DNA of 42,929 bases from JAVXTH01 sp036641395 (GTDB lineage Bacteria; Bacillota_I; Bacilli_A; Erysipelotrichales; Erysipelotrichaceae). Location of the stretch: contig JAVWEY010000008.1 of the NCBI GenBank assembly GCA_036641395.1, forward strand, positions 1-42,929, in the 5' to 3' direction. Positions 1 through 7,736 of this stretch are shown here, piece by piece. The position numbers and the translations under genes were made by a program. The notes beneath the pieces were generated by a model that had not been told where the DNA came from, did no database searches, and saw nothing but the letters and a program-made list of their open reading frames with translations. Every line of letters starts with the position of its first letter. Positions within the stretch are counted from its first letter, which is position 1.

Positions 1-110
1 CTACATTGTGGTTGTTTTCAGCGTACACTTTATTCACTTTTCAAAGATCTAAAATTTATTTCAGCTAATTATCAAAAACTACTTGATTTTTATATAGTTA
101 GCTTTCTATC
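1..110. other. Window edge, no gene recognised
   Basis: AT-rich sequence downstream of the mutL stop. I see no convincing reading frame, RNA gene or strong hairpin here. The next gene of the mutS-mutL operon may start beyond the window edge. Confidence 0.5.
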
Positions 111-1958
111 TTAATTCGTTCTTTCGAATTCTTTTTCTAATTGCTTTTCACTCATGCAAATAAATGTAGGTCGACCATGAGGACAATGAAATGGTTGAAT
201 ACATTTTCTTAAATCATCAATTACTTGATTCATTTCATCCATTGTTAGATTACGATTGAATCGAATCGAAGAATGACATGCCATCGTTGCAATTGCTTTT
301 TTTCTTAATCGATCAATTGGAATTTCTGCATCTTGTTGATAAACATCTATCATATCTTGAATAAAAGCTACTTCATCACAATCTTTCATCCAGACTGGCA
401 ATTCTCGGGCAATAAGCGTTTTATCGCCAAAGATTTCTAAATGGATACCTAGTTGTGTTAATACTTGATTCATTTCTTCAAATTGTGAAATAACACTTAA
501 ACTAGTTTCAATCGAAATTGGAAATAACAAAGGTTGTGAATCTAGGTTTCCTTCCTCAATCAATTTTGAAATACATTCAAAATGATAGCGTTCTTGAGCT
601 GCATGTTGATCAATAATATATAAACCATCATCACCTTGAGCTAAAATATATCGACCGTGCATTTGTGCTAATGCTTGCATTTGTGGGAAAGATTCATTAA
701 TTGCTGCTTCTTTTTTTTCAAATGTTTCAATCTTTTCTTCCTCAATCAATGTAGTTACTTCTTTTTCATAAATAATTGATTCTTCTTGAATCATTGGTTG
801 TGTATCCTTTATTGCATCTCTAATAGGAAAAGGTGAATTATTTATTAATCTATCATTAAAACTCTCATCAATTTCTTTATGTACTTTCATTGTTGCTTTA
901 TCATTTTCATACTCAAAATGTAATTCTTGTACCTCAATTTTATCTTTTTCTTTTGGAACAACTTGAGTTACTTGTAGTTTTTGTTTTAATAAAGAATCAA
1001 TACTATCAAAAATTAATTTTTCTAATTGTTTCTCTTTTGATAAACGAATTTCCCATTTTGATGGATGAACATTCACATCAACTAACTGGGCATCCATTGA
1101 TATCTTCAACACAACAATTGGATAACGATCCTTTGCCATATAAGGATAATAAGCATCTAAGATTGCTTTTTGAAGACGATAAGATCGAATCATTCGCTCA
1201 TTTACATAAATTAAAATATAATACTTCGTGGCACGATTAAAATTCGGTTGAATTGCATAACCACTAAGTTGATAATCATTATCTGATTGTTTAATTTCAA
1301 TTGCTGATTTCACAATTTCTCTTCCATATATTTGCATTAAAACTTCAAGTAGTTGATTTGATCCATTTGTTTGGAAAATAGTTCTACCATCATGGCTTAA
1401 AGAAAAAGCAATTTCTGGATTTGATAAGGCGAATTTTTGTATCAGATCAGCAATTAATGAAAATTCATATTGAGGTGTTTTTAAATGTTTAAAACGAGCT
1501 GGCGTTTTTTGAAATAGATTACGAACCGAAATATTTGTTCCTCGAGGAGAGCCAACTGGTTGTACTTTTATTAATTTACCATATTGTATTTCTACTTCTG
1601 TTGATTCAACTCCATTATTTGTTTTCAAATTAACGGCAGCTACCGCAGCAATTGAAGGAAGTGCTTCTCCACGAAATCCTAATGTGTGAATATTCCATAA
1701 ATCATCACTTTCTTTAATTTTACTCGTTGCATGTCGTTCAAAAGCAATACTTGCATCACTTGCTTCCATTCCAATTCCATCATCAACAATGGTAATAGAT
1801 TCGATACCACCCTGTGTGACAATTATTTCGATATGGTGGGCATTGGCATCAATACTATTTTCAACCAATTCTTTAATTACACCCATTGGTCTTTCAACTA
1901 CTTCACCAGCCGCAATCATATTCGATAAATGTTCATCTAACCGGTTAATTATCCCCAT
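111..1958 (-). CDS. mutL: DNA mismatch repair protein MutL
   Basis: MutL couples mismatch recognition by MutS to strand incision and repair. The 615-residue product has the GHKL ATPase motifs near the N-terminus (DDGIGM about residues 58-63, GFRGEAL about 94-100). The C-terminal endonuclease metal motif DQHA-x2-E-x4-E lies at about 447-458, and CPHGRPT is near the end. This is therefore the nicking type of MutL used by bacteria without MutH. The start codon lies one base after the mutS stop (TGATATG), so the two genes are translationally linked and form one operon. Length and motifs are normal for the family, and the identification is secure. Confidence 0.97.
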   Translation of the reverse strand: MGIINRLDEHLSNMIAAGEVVERPMGVIKELVENSIDANAHHIEIIVTQGGIESITIVDDGIGMEASDASIAFERHATSKIKESDDLWNIHTLGFRGEALPSIAAVAAVNLKTNNGVESTEVEIQYGKLIKVQPVGSPRGTNISVRNLFQKTPARFKHLKTPQYEFSLIADLIQKFALSNPEIAFSLSHDGRTIFQTNGSNQLLEVLMQIYGREIVKSAIEIKQSDNDYQLSGYAIQPNFNRATKYYILIYVNERMIRSYRLQKAILDAYYPYMAKDRYPIVVLKISMDAQLVDVNVHPSKWEIRLSKEKQLEKLIFDSIDSLLKQKLQVTQVVPKEKDKIEVQELHFEYENDKATMKVHKEIDESFNDRLINNSPFPIRDAIKDTQPMIQEESIIYEKEVTTLIEEEKIETFEKKEAAINESFPQMQALAQMHGRYILAQGDDGLYIIDQHAAQERYHFECISKLIEEGNLDSQPLLFPISIETSLSVISQFEEMNQVLTQLGIHLEIFGDKTLIARELPVWMKDCDEVAFIQDMIDVYQQDAEIPIDRLRKKAIATMACHSSIRFNRNLTMDEMNQVIDDLRKCIQPFHCPHGRPTFICMSEKQLEKEFERTN

Positions 1959-1959
1959 A

Positions 1960-4500
1960 TCATTTCCCTTCTTTCGTTAAAACACTCTTCAATTCACAAA
2001 GCAGAGTTAACGCTGCCATTGGTGTCATTTCATTTAAGTCACAATTTCCTAACATTGTTTCAATCTTTTGAACTCGTTTATCTTCCTTTTCAATCATCGT
2101 CGGCGCACTTAAAGTAACTTGACTTGGTTGTAGTTCCAAATTATCAAGTAACTGCTTTGCCCTTGCTAATATAGAATTAGGTAAATGAGCTAATCTAGCA
2201 ACATTTATACCATATGATTTATCAGCTTTACCTTCTTTGACTCGATATAAAAAAGTAACTGTATCATTCTCTTCATGTACTTCCACGTGGACATTTTGAA
2301 TTGCTTTATTATTATCCGCTAATGCTGTTAATTCATGATAATGTGTACTAAACAAAGTTTTTGCCCCAATTGTGTTCGTGATATATTCAATCATCGCATG
2401 AGCTAAAGCCATACCATCATAGGTAGAAGTTCCTCTACCAATCTCATCAAATAAAATCAATGAGTTACTAGTGGCATTTTGTAATGCATTATTTGCTTCT
2501 ATCATTTCTACCATAAAAGTAGATTGTCCGCTCATAATATCATCATTTGCCCCAATTCTAGTGAAAATTTGATCAAAAATTGGTAACTCAGCTTTTTTAG
2601 CTGGAACATAACACCCAATCTGTGCCATTAAAACAATCAATGCATTTTGTCGCATATAGGTAGATTTACCACCCATATTCGGTCCTGTTATCATTAACAC
2701 TGAATTGTCTTCATTCATCTTTAAATCATTTGAAACATATTTTGTTTCTTTCATTATCTTATCCAAAATAGGATGTCGAGCTTCTTCTAAATATACTTCA
2801 TGTCCACTATGAAAAATTGGTCTTGTATAACCATTTTCATTTGAAATAACCGCCAATGAATATAACGCATCAATTTGCGATAATGAACTTGCCAAGACAT
2901 GTAATTTAGGAAGATAAACACGAATTTTATCTAATAAATCATTAAATAATTCTATCTCTAAATTTACCATTCTTTCCTGCGCATGAACAATTAAATCTTC
3001 TCGCTCTTTTAATTCCTGCGTAACAAATCGCTCTGCATTAGTAAGTGTTTGTTTACGAACATAACCAAACTCTTCTTTAACTTGATCGATATTTGCTTTT
3101 GTTACTTCAATATAATAACCAAAGATTCGATTATATCCTATTTTTAATGATTTTATTTGTGTTCTTTCTTTTTCTTTTGTTTCTAAATCCAATATCCATT
3201 GTTTACCAGAATGTCCTATTTTTCTAACTTCATCTAGTTCGCTATGATAGCCATCAACAAAGATACCACCATCTTTCATATTAACCGGTGGCTCTTCTAC
3301 TAAAGCTCCATCTAAGAAACTGCACAGTTCACTACACGAGTCAACTTCTTGAAATTCTGGATAAGCCTTGCAATCTTTCAACAAATTAAAGATGATTGGT
3401 GCACATTTTAAGGTTTTAACTAATCTAACTATATCGCGAGGATTTGCCGATCCATATGCGATTCTAGCACTTAGTCTTTCTAAATCATACACATTACTTA
3501 ATGCTTCTTTTAATTCATCTTTTAGTATAAAATTAGCATTTAAATAATCAATGGCATCCGCTCTTTTATTGATTTCTTCTACTTTAATAAGTGGATATTC
3601 AATCCATTTTCGAAGTGTTCTAGATCCCATTGCACTTTGACACTTATCTAGAAAACTCCACAAAGTTAGAGATTTCCCATTATTTCTTAAACTTTGGGTT
3701 AATTCTAGATTAGAACGAGTTGAATAATCCATTTGTAAATAATCTTCTTCATATATCATTTCAACCGTATTCAAATGTGACATACTACGTTTTTGTGTTT
3801 CTAATAAATAATTAATTAATAAACCAAATGTATGCTTGATTCGTTCATCTTCTATATGTTCAATTAAATGGTTATATGCTTTATCAAAGATTGCATTTTC
3901 CATAAAAGATACTGTAATCATTGATAAGTCATTGATCATTTTTTTAACTTTTTTATCTAATTTATTTTCTATCACTACTTCTCTTACATTATTACCTAAT
4001 AAAACTTTTTGAATTGCCATTAAATTTTTATCTATAATTTGGGCTTTCATTTCTCCCGTTGTCATTTCACATAAAACAATTGCCAAAGCATATTGTAAAT
4101 CATGGATAGCTGCTATTTGTACAGTCGCTCTTTCATCATTTACTTCATCCATAATTGTACCTGGTGTTACAATTTTTATAACTTCTCGCTTTACAATGCC
4201 TTGTGCTTCTGCTGGATTTTCCATCTGTTCAACGATTGCTACTTTATAACCTTTCGTAATAAGTCGTTGTATATAACCACTTGCTGCATGGTAAGGAATT
4301 CCGCACATTGGAACCTTATAATCGACTCCTGCATTTCTTCCTGTTAATACCAAATCTAATTCATTTGAAGCGATTTTCGCATCATCAAAAAACATTTCAT
4401 AAAAATCTCCCAAACGATAAAATACAATTGCGTCTAGGTGTTTATTTTTGACTTCTAGATACTGATTCATCATCGGTGTAAATTTTCCTGGTTCAACCAT
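1960..4500 (-). CDS. mutS: DNA mismatch repair protein MutS
   Basis: MutS recognises mismatches and small loops and recruits MutL. The N-terminal domain has the mismatch-probing Phe-x-Glu motif in GDFYEMFF. The C-terminal ATPase has Walker A GPNMGGKST near residue 605, followed by the DEIGRGTSTYDG signature. The reading frame can be extended to a GTG at 4509, giving 849 residues. I prefer the ATG at 4500 (846 residues) because the GGAG sequences sit too close to the GTG. It is the first gene of a mutS-mutL operon with an extended -10 promoter upstream. Length is typical of MutS1. Confidence 0.96.
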   Translation of the reverse strand: MVEPGKFTPMMNQYLEVKNKHLDAIVFYRLGDFYEMFFDDAKIASNELDLVLTGRNAGVDYKVPMCGIPYHAASGYIQRLITKGYKVAIVEQMENPAEAQGIVKREVIKIVTPGTIMDEVNDERATVQIAAIHDLQYALAIVLCEMTTGEMKAQIIDKNLMAIQKVLLGNNVREVVIENKLDKKVKKMINDLSMITVSFMENAIFDKAYNHLIEHIEDERIKHTFGLLINYLLETQKRSMSHLNTVEMIYEEDYLQMDYSTRSNLELTQSLRNNGKSLTLWSFLDKCQSAMGSRTLRKWIEYPLIKVEEINKRADAIDYLNANFILKDELKEALSNVYDLERLSARIAYGSANPRDIVRLVKTLKCAPIIFNLLKDCKAYPEFQEVDSCSELCSFLDGALVEEPPVNMKDGGIFVDGYHSELDEVRKIGHSGKQWILDLETKEKERTQIKSLKIGYNRIFGYYIEVTKANIDQVKEEFGYVRKQTLTNAERFVTQELKEREDLIVHAQERMVNLEIELFNDLLDKIRVYLPKLHVLASSLSQIDALYSLAVISNENGYTRPIFHSGHEVYLEEARHPILDKIMKETKYVSNDLKMNEDNSVLMITGPNMGGKSTYMRQNALIVLMAQIGCYVPAKKAELPIFDQIFTRIGANDDIMSGQSTFMVEMIEANNALQNATSNSLILFDEIGRGTSTYDGMALAHAMIEYITNTIGAKTLFSTHYHELTALADNNKAIQNVHVEVHEENDTVTFLYRVKEGKADKSYGINVARLAHLPNSILARAKQLLDNLELQPSQVTLSAPTMIEKEDKRVQKIETMLGNCDLNEMTPMAALTLLCELKSVLTKEGK

Positions 4501-4527
4501 TGTCTCCACACTCCATTCAACTTACTT

Positions 4528-4536
4528 ATTATAACA
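4528..4536 (-). promoter_or_regulatory. Probable mutS promoter (extended -10)
   Basis: On the minus strand TGTTATAAT lies about 28 bases before the mutS start. This is a perfect -10 hexamer with the TGn extension. The -35 at 17-bp spacing (TACCTA) is poor, as is common for extended -10 promoters. Confidence 0.55.
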
Positions 4537-4602
4537 AATTTCGATAAAGATAGGTATCCTTTCATAAAAGCTTATCCTTTTTTATATGCAAATATCCATA
4601 AG

Positions 4603-4627
4603 AAAAGAGAGTACAAATACTCTCTTT
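4603..4627 (-). terminator. Rho-independent terminator after the 92-residue SHILNAEGEK protein gene
   Basis: A hairpin with arms AAAGAGAGT and ACTCTCTTT around a 6-base loop, followed on the minus strand by a T-rich run. It separates this gene from mutS. Confidence 0.7.
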
Positions 4628-4645
4628 CATAAGAATCAATTTAAT

Positions 4646-4924
4646 TTATTGACAATTTGTACATAAACATTCATTAAATAATTCTAACTTACCTTGAAGA
4701 ATCATTTCTAAACGTGTGATTGAATTGACCATCGATTTTACCGATTGGTTAACTGCAATTAATTCACCATTTGTTTTTGCTAGTACTAAAGCTGCTTGAA
4801 TCTTTTCACCCTCTGCATTTAAGATGTGTGATAAAGCGGTTTGTTCAAGTGCGACTGATTCAATAATATCAGTAATAGCCTCACATTTTGTTACTCCACT
4901 TGGAACGATAATTGGCATTGACAT
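4646..4924 (-). CDS. Small protein made almost entirely of the SHILNAEGEK helical module
   Basis: A 92-residue protein with no function I can name. After about 17 residues it consists of one predicted-helical module of roughly 65 residues: DIIESVALEQ, then ALSHILNAEGEKIQAAL, a VNQSVKSMV segment, and LEMILQGKLELF near the end. It finishes with a Cys-containing tail (CLCTNC). The same module forms the C-termini of the proteins encoded at 5411-6460 and 6493-7650, so this looks like a stand-alone version of a shared anchoring or oligomerisation domain. I recall similar segments in surface and spore-associated proteins of Bacilli and Clostridia, but cannot verify this. Upstream is a CATAACTTA element like a sigma-K -10. 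A terminator follows. The first ATG is used; its purine-rich AAAGGGG is rather distant. Confidence 0.75.
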   Translation of the reverse strand: MSMPIIVPSGVTKCEAITDIIESVALEQTALSHILNAEGEKIQAALVLAKTNGELIAVNQSVKSMVNSITRLEMILQGKLELFNECLCTNCQ

Positions 4925-4948
4925 TTTATTTTAAATCCCCTTTCCCTT

Positions 4949-4976
4949 TAAGTTATGTTTCATTTGTCCATATTGC
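4949..4976 (-). promoter_or_regulatory. Putative mother-cell sigma (K/E-like) promoter
   Basis: On the minus strand CATAACTTA (4957-4949) matches the sigma-K -10 pattern CATANNNTA. GCA lies 16 bases upstream (4976-4974). The same arrangement precedes the three neighbouring genes of the cluster. Confidence 0.4.
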
Positions 4977-4987
4977 TTGGGCTATTC

Positions 4988-5302
4988 TTAATTACATCTT
5001 TTTTTAAATGTGCTAATTCCATTTAAGCATATGTTTAAATTAACTAAACCCGTTGATAAATTAACACTTATTGCGACTTCATTTTTATCACATAAATTAA
5101 GTTTTACCATTTCTTTAATTTCTAGATCATTTACGTTACTAATGCACAATTCAATCTCACATTTTTTAATCTTTTCAATATTCATTACAAAACCATTTGG
5201 AAGATATAAGATAGTAGGATTCATAAAACAATAACATTCGCTAAATTCAGATGTTTTATCTTTTAAGCATACAGATAAATATGCTAATAAATTACAACTC
5301 AT
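4988..5302 (-). CDS. Hypothetical small Cys-rich protein
   Basis: I do not recognise this 104-residue protein. It has nine cysteines spread over the sequence, including a CxC pair near residues 23-25. A central part of alternating hydrophobic and polar residues suggests beta structure. No signal peptide or membrane segment is apparent. The start is supported by GGGGAGG nine bases upstream. It is divergent from the propeller-like gene at 5411 and is preceded by CATATACTA, which fits a sigma-K -10. High Cys content and these neighbours are compatible with a disulfide-linked spore coat or surface component, which is inference. Confidence 0.65.
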   Translation of the reverse strand: MSCNLLAYLSVCLKDKTSEFSECYCFMNPTILYLPNGFVMNIEKIKKCEIELCISNVNDLEIKEMVKLNLCDKNEVAISVNLSTGLVNLNICLNGISTFKKRCN

Positions 5303-5328
5303 TTACACCAGTCCTCCCCTCTTCTTTA

Positions 5329-5356
5329 TAGTATATGTTTGAAACTATCTATTTGC
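5329..5356 (-). promoter_or_regulatory. Putative mother-cell sigma promoter for the Cys-rich gene
   Basis: CATATACTA on the minus strand (5337-5329) with GCA 16 bases upstream (5356-5354). Its -35 side forms the near-palindrome TTGCGATAGCAA with the divergent promoter at 5361-5387. Confidence 0.4.
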
Positions 5357-5360
5357 GATA

Positions 5361-5387
5361 GCAATTATTAATTACCTACATATAATA
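5361..5387 (+). promoter_or_regulatory. Putative mother-cell sigma promoter for the propeller-like gene
   Basis: CATATAATA at 5379-5387 fits CATANNNTA. GCA at 5361-5363 lies 15 bases upstream. The hexamer TATAAT at 5381-5386 could also serve sigma-A. Either reading puts the first in-frame ATG (5390) too close to be used, which supports the start at 5411. Confidence 0.4.
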
Positions 5388-5410
5388 AAATGAACGAAAG
5401 CGAGGATATT

Positions 5411-6460
5411 ATGATAAAAACAGTGAGTATTACTTCATTAAAAAGTAAATATAACGAGAAATTCACAGGTGCAACGATTCATCACAATTACTATATCATT
5501 TGTCAACCAAGCAGAAACAAAATATTGGAATATCGATTAAATGGAGATAAGTGTAAAGAAACACCTTCCATAATTCCGTACTCATCAATATCATCAATTG
5601 GTAAGAATCAATTAATTGCAACCTGTATTAATGATGATAAGCACCTTTTTTTAATTAATGAAGCCTTTGAAAAAAAGGATGTAATTAAATTAAAGATACC
5701 TAGTTATTATCAAGCAAACTTAAATAGTATTTATTATGAAAATGAGTGCGATAAAATTTATATCACTACCAATCATTGCATTTATTCAACCACTCCATGT
5801 GGAGATTTTATTGCATCTGAGATATCTTGTGAAGCCACTAAAACCTTATTAGGGGATACTAATAACAATATATCAATGGAATTAAATGATTGTGGTTGTC
5901 CTATTTTAGTATGTAATCATGAAGGTACACAAAATTACTATACTAGTACCGCTCTTATTTGCGGACATAAATTGGTAGCATATACTAAAAATCATTCAGC
6001 TTATATAGCACAGATTTCATGTAATGGTAATATTATTACGAATGACTATATTGATGAAAACATTATTATTCATAGTATATTTATGGTTGATCATCAATTA
6101 TGCTTTATGGTAAGTGATAACGATGGATGTAATTATTTATACGAAAGCAATTTTCAAGATACTATAGATGATGATGATTGTGATTATATTGAAACAGAAA
6201 ATTGTTATGAACAGTCAAATGGCCCAAGTGATATTATTGAATCGATTGCGTTGATTGAAGCTGCCATTTCACATATTCTAAATGCTGAAGGAGAAAAAAT
6301 CCAAAAAGTTGTTGCTTTGGCGAAAGACACATGCGAATTAATCGAAGTTAATAAATCGGTTGATCATCTAATTAAAAATATTACTTTTCTTGAACTGGTA
6401 TTATATCAAAAACTAGAACTAGCAAAACAATGTAGTGAAACAGAATGCGATTATGAATAG
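5411..6460 (+). CDS. Propeller-like protein with C-terminal SHILNAEGEK module
   Basis: A 349-residue protein of unknown function. The first 260 or so residues are rich in beta-strand-like repeats with many Cys, Asn and Tyr residues, such as HKLVAYTKNHSAYIAQISCNG. This resembles a WD/NHL-type propeller, but I cannot count the blades. An acidic stretch (DDDDCDYIETE) leads into the C-terminal module with SHILNAEGEKIQ, shared with the genes at 4646 and 6493. The start at 5411 is preferred to the ATG at 5390: GAGG lies 5 bases upstream, and the likely promoter -10 ends at 5387. No signal peptide is seen, so secretion is unlikely. Assembly on the spore from the mother cell would fit. It converges with the choice-of-anchor-A gene. 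Confidence 0.75.
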   Translation: MIKTVSITSLKSKYNEKFTGATIHHNYYIICQPSRNKILEYRLNGDKCKETPSIIPYSSISSIGKNQLIATCINDDKHLFLINEAFEKKDVIKLKIPSYYQANLNSIYYENECDKIYITTNHCIYSTTPCGDFIASEISCEATKTLLGDTNNNISMELNDCGCPILVCNHEGTQNYYTSTALICGHKLVAYTKNHSAYIAQISCNGNIITNDYIDENIIIHSIFMVDHQLCFMVSDNDGCNYLYESNFQDTIDDDDCDYIETENCYEQSNGPSDIIESIALIEAAISHILNAEGEKIQKVVALAKDTCELIEVNKSVDHLIKNITFLELVLYQKLELAKQCSETECDYE

Positions 6461-6466
6461 TTATGT

Positions 6467-6493
6467 AAGGACTTTAGAAAAGTCCTTTTCTTT
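6467..6493. terminator. Bidirectional terminator between convergent genes
   Basis: Arms AAGGACTT and AAGTCCTT with a short A-rich loop, followed by TTCTTTT on the plus strand. It lies between the stop codons of the two convergent SHILNAEGEK-module genes. Confidence 0.7.
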
Positions 6494-7650
6494 TAATCGA
6501 GATGAATATTATCACAATTGCATTCTTGAAATAGTTCTAATTTACTTTGAAGCATCATTTCTAAACGACTAATCGCTCTTACCATTGATTCAACTGATGC
6601 ATTTACTTCTAACAAATAAGTTATGGAATCAGGATTCTTTAATGCCGCTTGTACCTTTTCTCCTTCTGCATTTAAGATATGGGATAAACCGGTTTGAACA
6701 AGGGCTACTGATTCAATTACATCAATAATTGCTTGATCTCTTTTTGTTGGTGGAGCAACCGTTGTCGTTGATGTTGAAGTTGTTGAAGTAGTTGTAGTTG
6801 TTGTAGTGGATGTTGAAGTAGTACAAGAACCGGTTGTTGAGGGGTCATACAAATCAGGCAATTGACCTAAGAAATTATTCTTAACTCCATTTAATAATCC
6901 TGTTAAGTTAAGCGCCATTAGAGTACCATATATAACTACATTTGAAGATGAAATTGTTGCGAACGGAGCTAGTAAAGCGCCATATATATTACTATTTATA
7001 GATAATGATGTCGCATCCGGAAAATTCCATAAGATATAAGCAGCCTGTGGTTTTGTAATAGGTACTCCATTCAATAATGTAGTGAAAGAATTCAATGTGA
7101 TAGATGTCCCTAAAATACTAATTAGTACGGTTGAATTTAATGGAACAATTATATCAATACTTGTAATCGTTGAAATATTATAACTGTTAGGATTAATAAC
7201 AAAATTATTTAATCCTACACTTGTTCCTTTTAAAGTAAGTTTTGTTCCTTGCTGAATTATCTCTCCATTTGTTTTAAGAGATGCCCATCCAATTGAAGAA
7301 CATTCCAAATAGTTATAAGCATTTATATCAAAAGGACGATACGTAAACTTTAATGGATTATTTTTAACTCCATTTTGATTGGTCATTGTATAAGCACTAA
7401 CACTTCCTAAATTATCAATTCCTGAATTCTGTGAATAGTTAATTCCACCAACTATATTCATATTACCTAATACTTGAATTGCGAACATATAGGTTGCGGT
7501 CGACATTGGTAAATCTGAACCTACATTATAGTTATTTAAAACAGCATTCTTGCCAATCCATACTGCTCCTGTTGCATAAGCATTATTTTGCGTTTGGTTT
7601 TTAATTATAAATATATTAAATGTATCCGCTAGCCAAAAATTAATTGCCAT
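6493..7650 (-). CDS. Choice-of-anchor-A protein with Thr-rich linker and SHILNAEGEK module
   Basis: A 385-residue three-part protein. Residues 1 to about 280 resemble the choice-of-anchor-A (collagen-binding-like) family: GAVWIGKNAVL near the start, then the characteristic LWNFPDAT and, about 15 residues on, GALLAPFA. A linker of about 25 residues, almost pure Thr and Ser, follows. The last 75 residues are the helical module with LSHILNAEGEKVQ, shared with the two proteins to the left. There is no LPxTG or obvious signal peptide, so the module may replace a classical anchor. The frame runs up to 7686, but GGAGG just before the ATG at 7650 fixes that start. The Thr-rich linker is a plausible O-glycosylation target for the adjacent glycosyltransferase (inference). 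Confidence 0.8.
   Translation of the reverse strand: MAINFWLADTFNIFIIKNQTQNNAYATGAVWIGKNAVLNNYNVGSDLPMSTATYMFAIQVLGNMNIVGGINYSQNSGIDNLGSVSAYTMTNQNGVKNNPLKFTYRPFDINAYNYLECSSIGWASLKTNGEIIQQGTKLTLKGTSVGLNNFVINPNSYNISTITSIDIIVPLNSTVLISILGTSITLNSFTTLLNGVPITKPQAAYILWNFPDATSLSINSNIYGALLAPFATISSSNVVIYGTLMALNLTGLLNGVKNNFLGQLPDLYDPSTTGSCTTSTSTTTTTTTSTTSTSTTTVAPPTKRDQAIIDVIESVALVQTGLSHILNAEGEKVQAALKNPDSITYLLEVNASVESMVRAISRLEMMLQSKLELFQECNCDNIHLD
6761..6824. repeat. Low-complexity GTT/GTA tract encoding the Thr/Ser linker
   Basis: Degenerate trinucleotide repeats (GTTGTTGAAGTAGTTGTA type on the plus strand) read on the minus strand as Thr and Ser codons. Such tracts change length readily by slippage, so linker length may vary among strains. 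Confidence 0.75.
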
Positions 7651-7695
7651 AAAACTTCCTCCAATTTTTTCGGCACCAAAACGCATGCCTCAGTA

Positions 7696-7722
7696 TACAA
7701 TATGTTATAGAGAACTTTATTG
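7696..7722 (-). promoter_or_regulatory. Putative mother-cell sigma promoter for the choice-of-anchor-A gene
   Basis: On the minus strand CATATTGTA (7704-7696) with CA 16 bases upstream (7722-7721). It lies in the divergent region shared with the glycosyltransferase gene, and its -35 side overlaps that gene's ribosome binding site. Confidence 0.35.
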
Positions 7723-7736
7723 AGGGGGCTTTTATC

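Noticed and set aside
2281..2292. CCACGTGG within mutS as a third parS site
   Set aside because: Only the core CACGTG matches; the outer bases do not fit TGTTTCACGTGAAACA.
6761..6824. Possible CRISPR or tandem-repeat array
   Set aside because: The repetition is of Thr/Ser codons in frame inside a coding region, with no spacers.
7651..7686. Twelve-residue longer N-terminus for the choice-of-anchor-A protein
   Set aside because: GGAGG lies inside the extension directly before the ATG at 7650.
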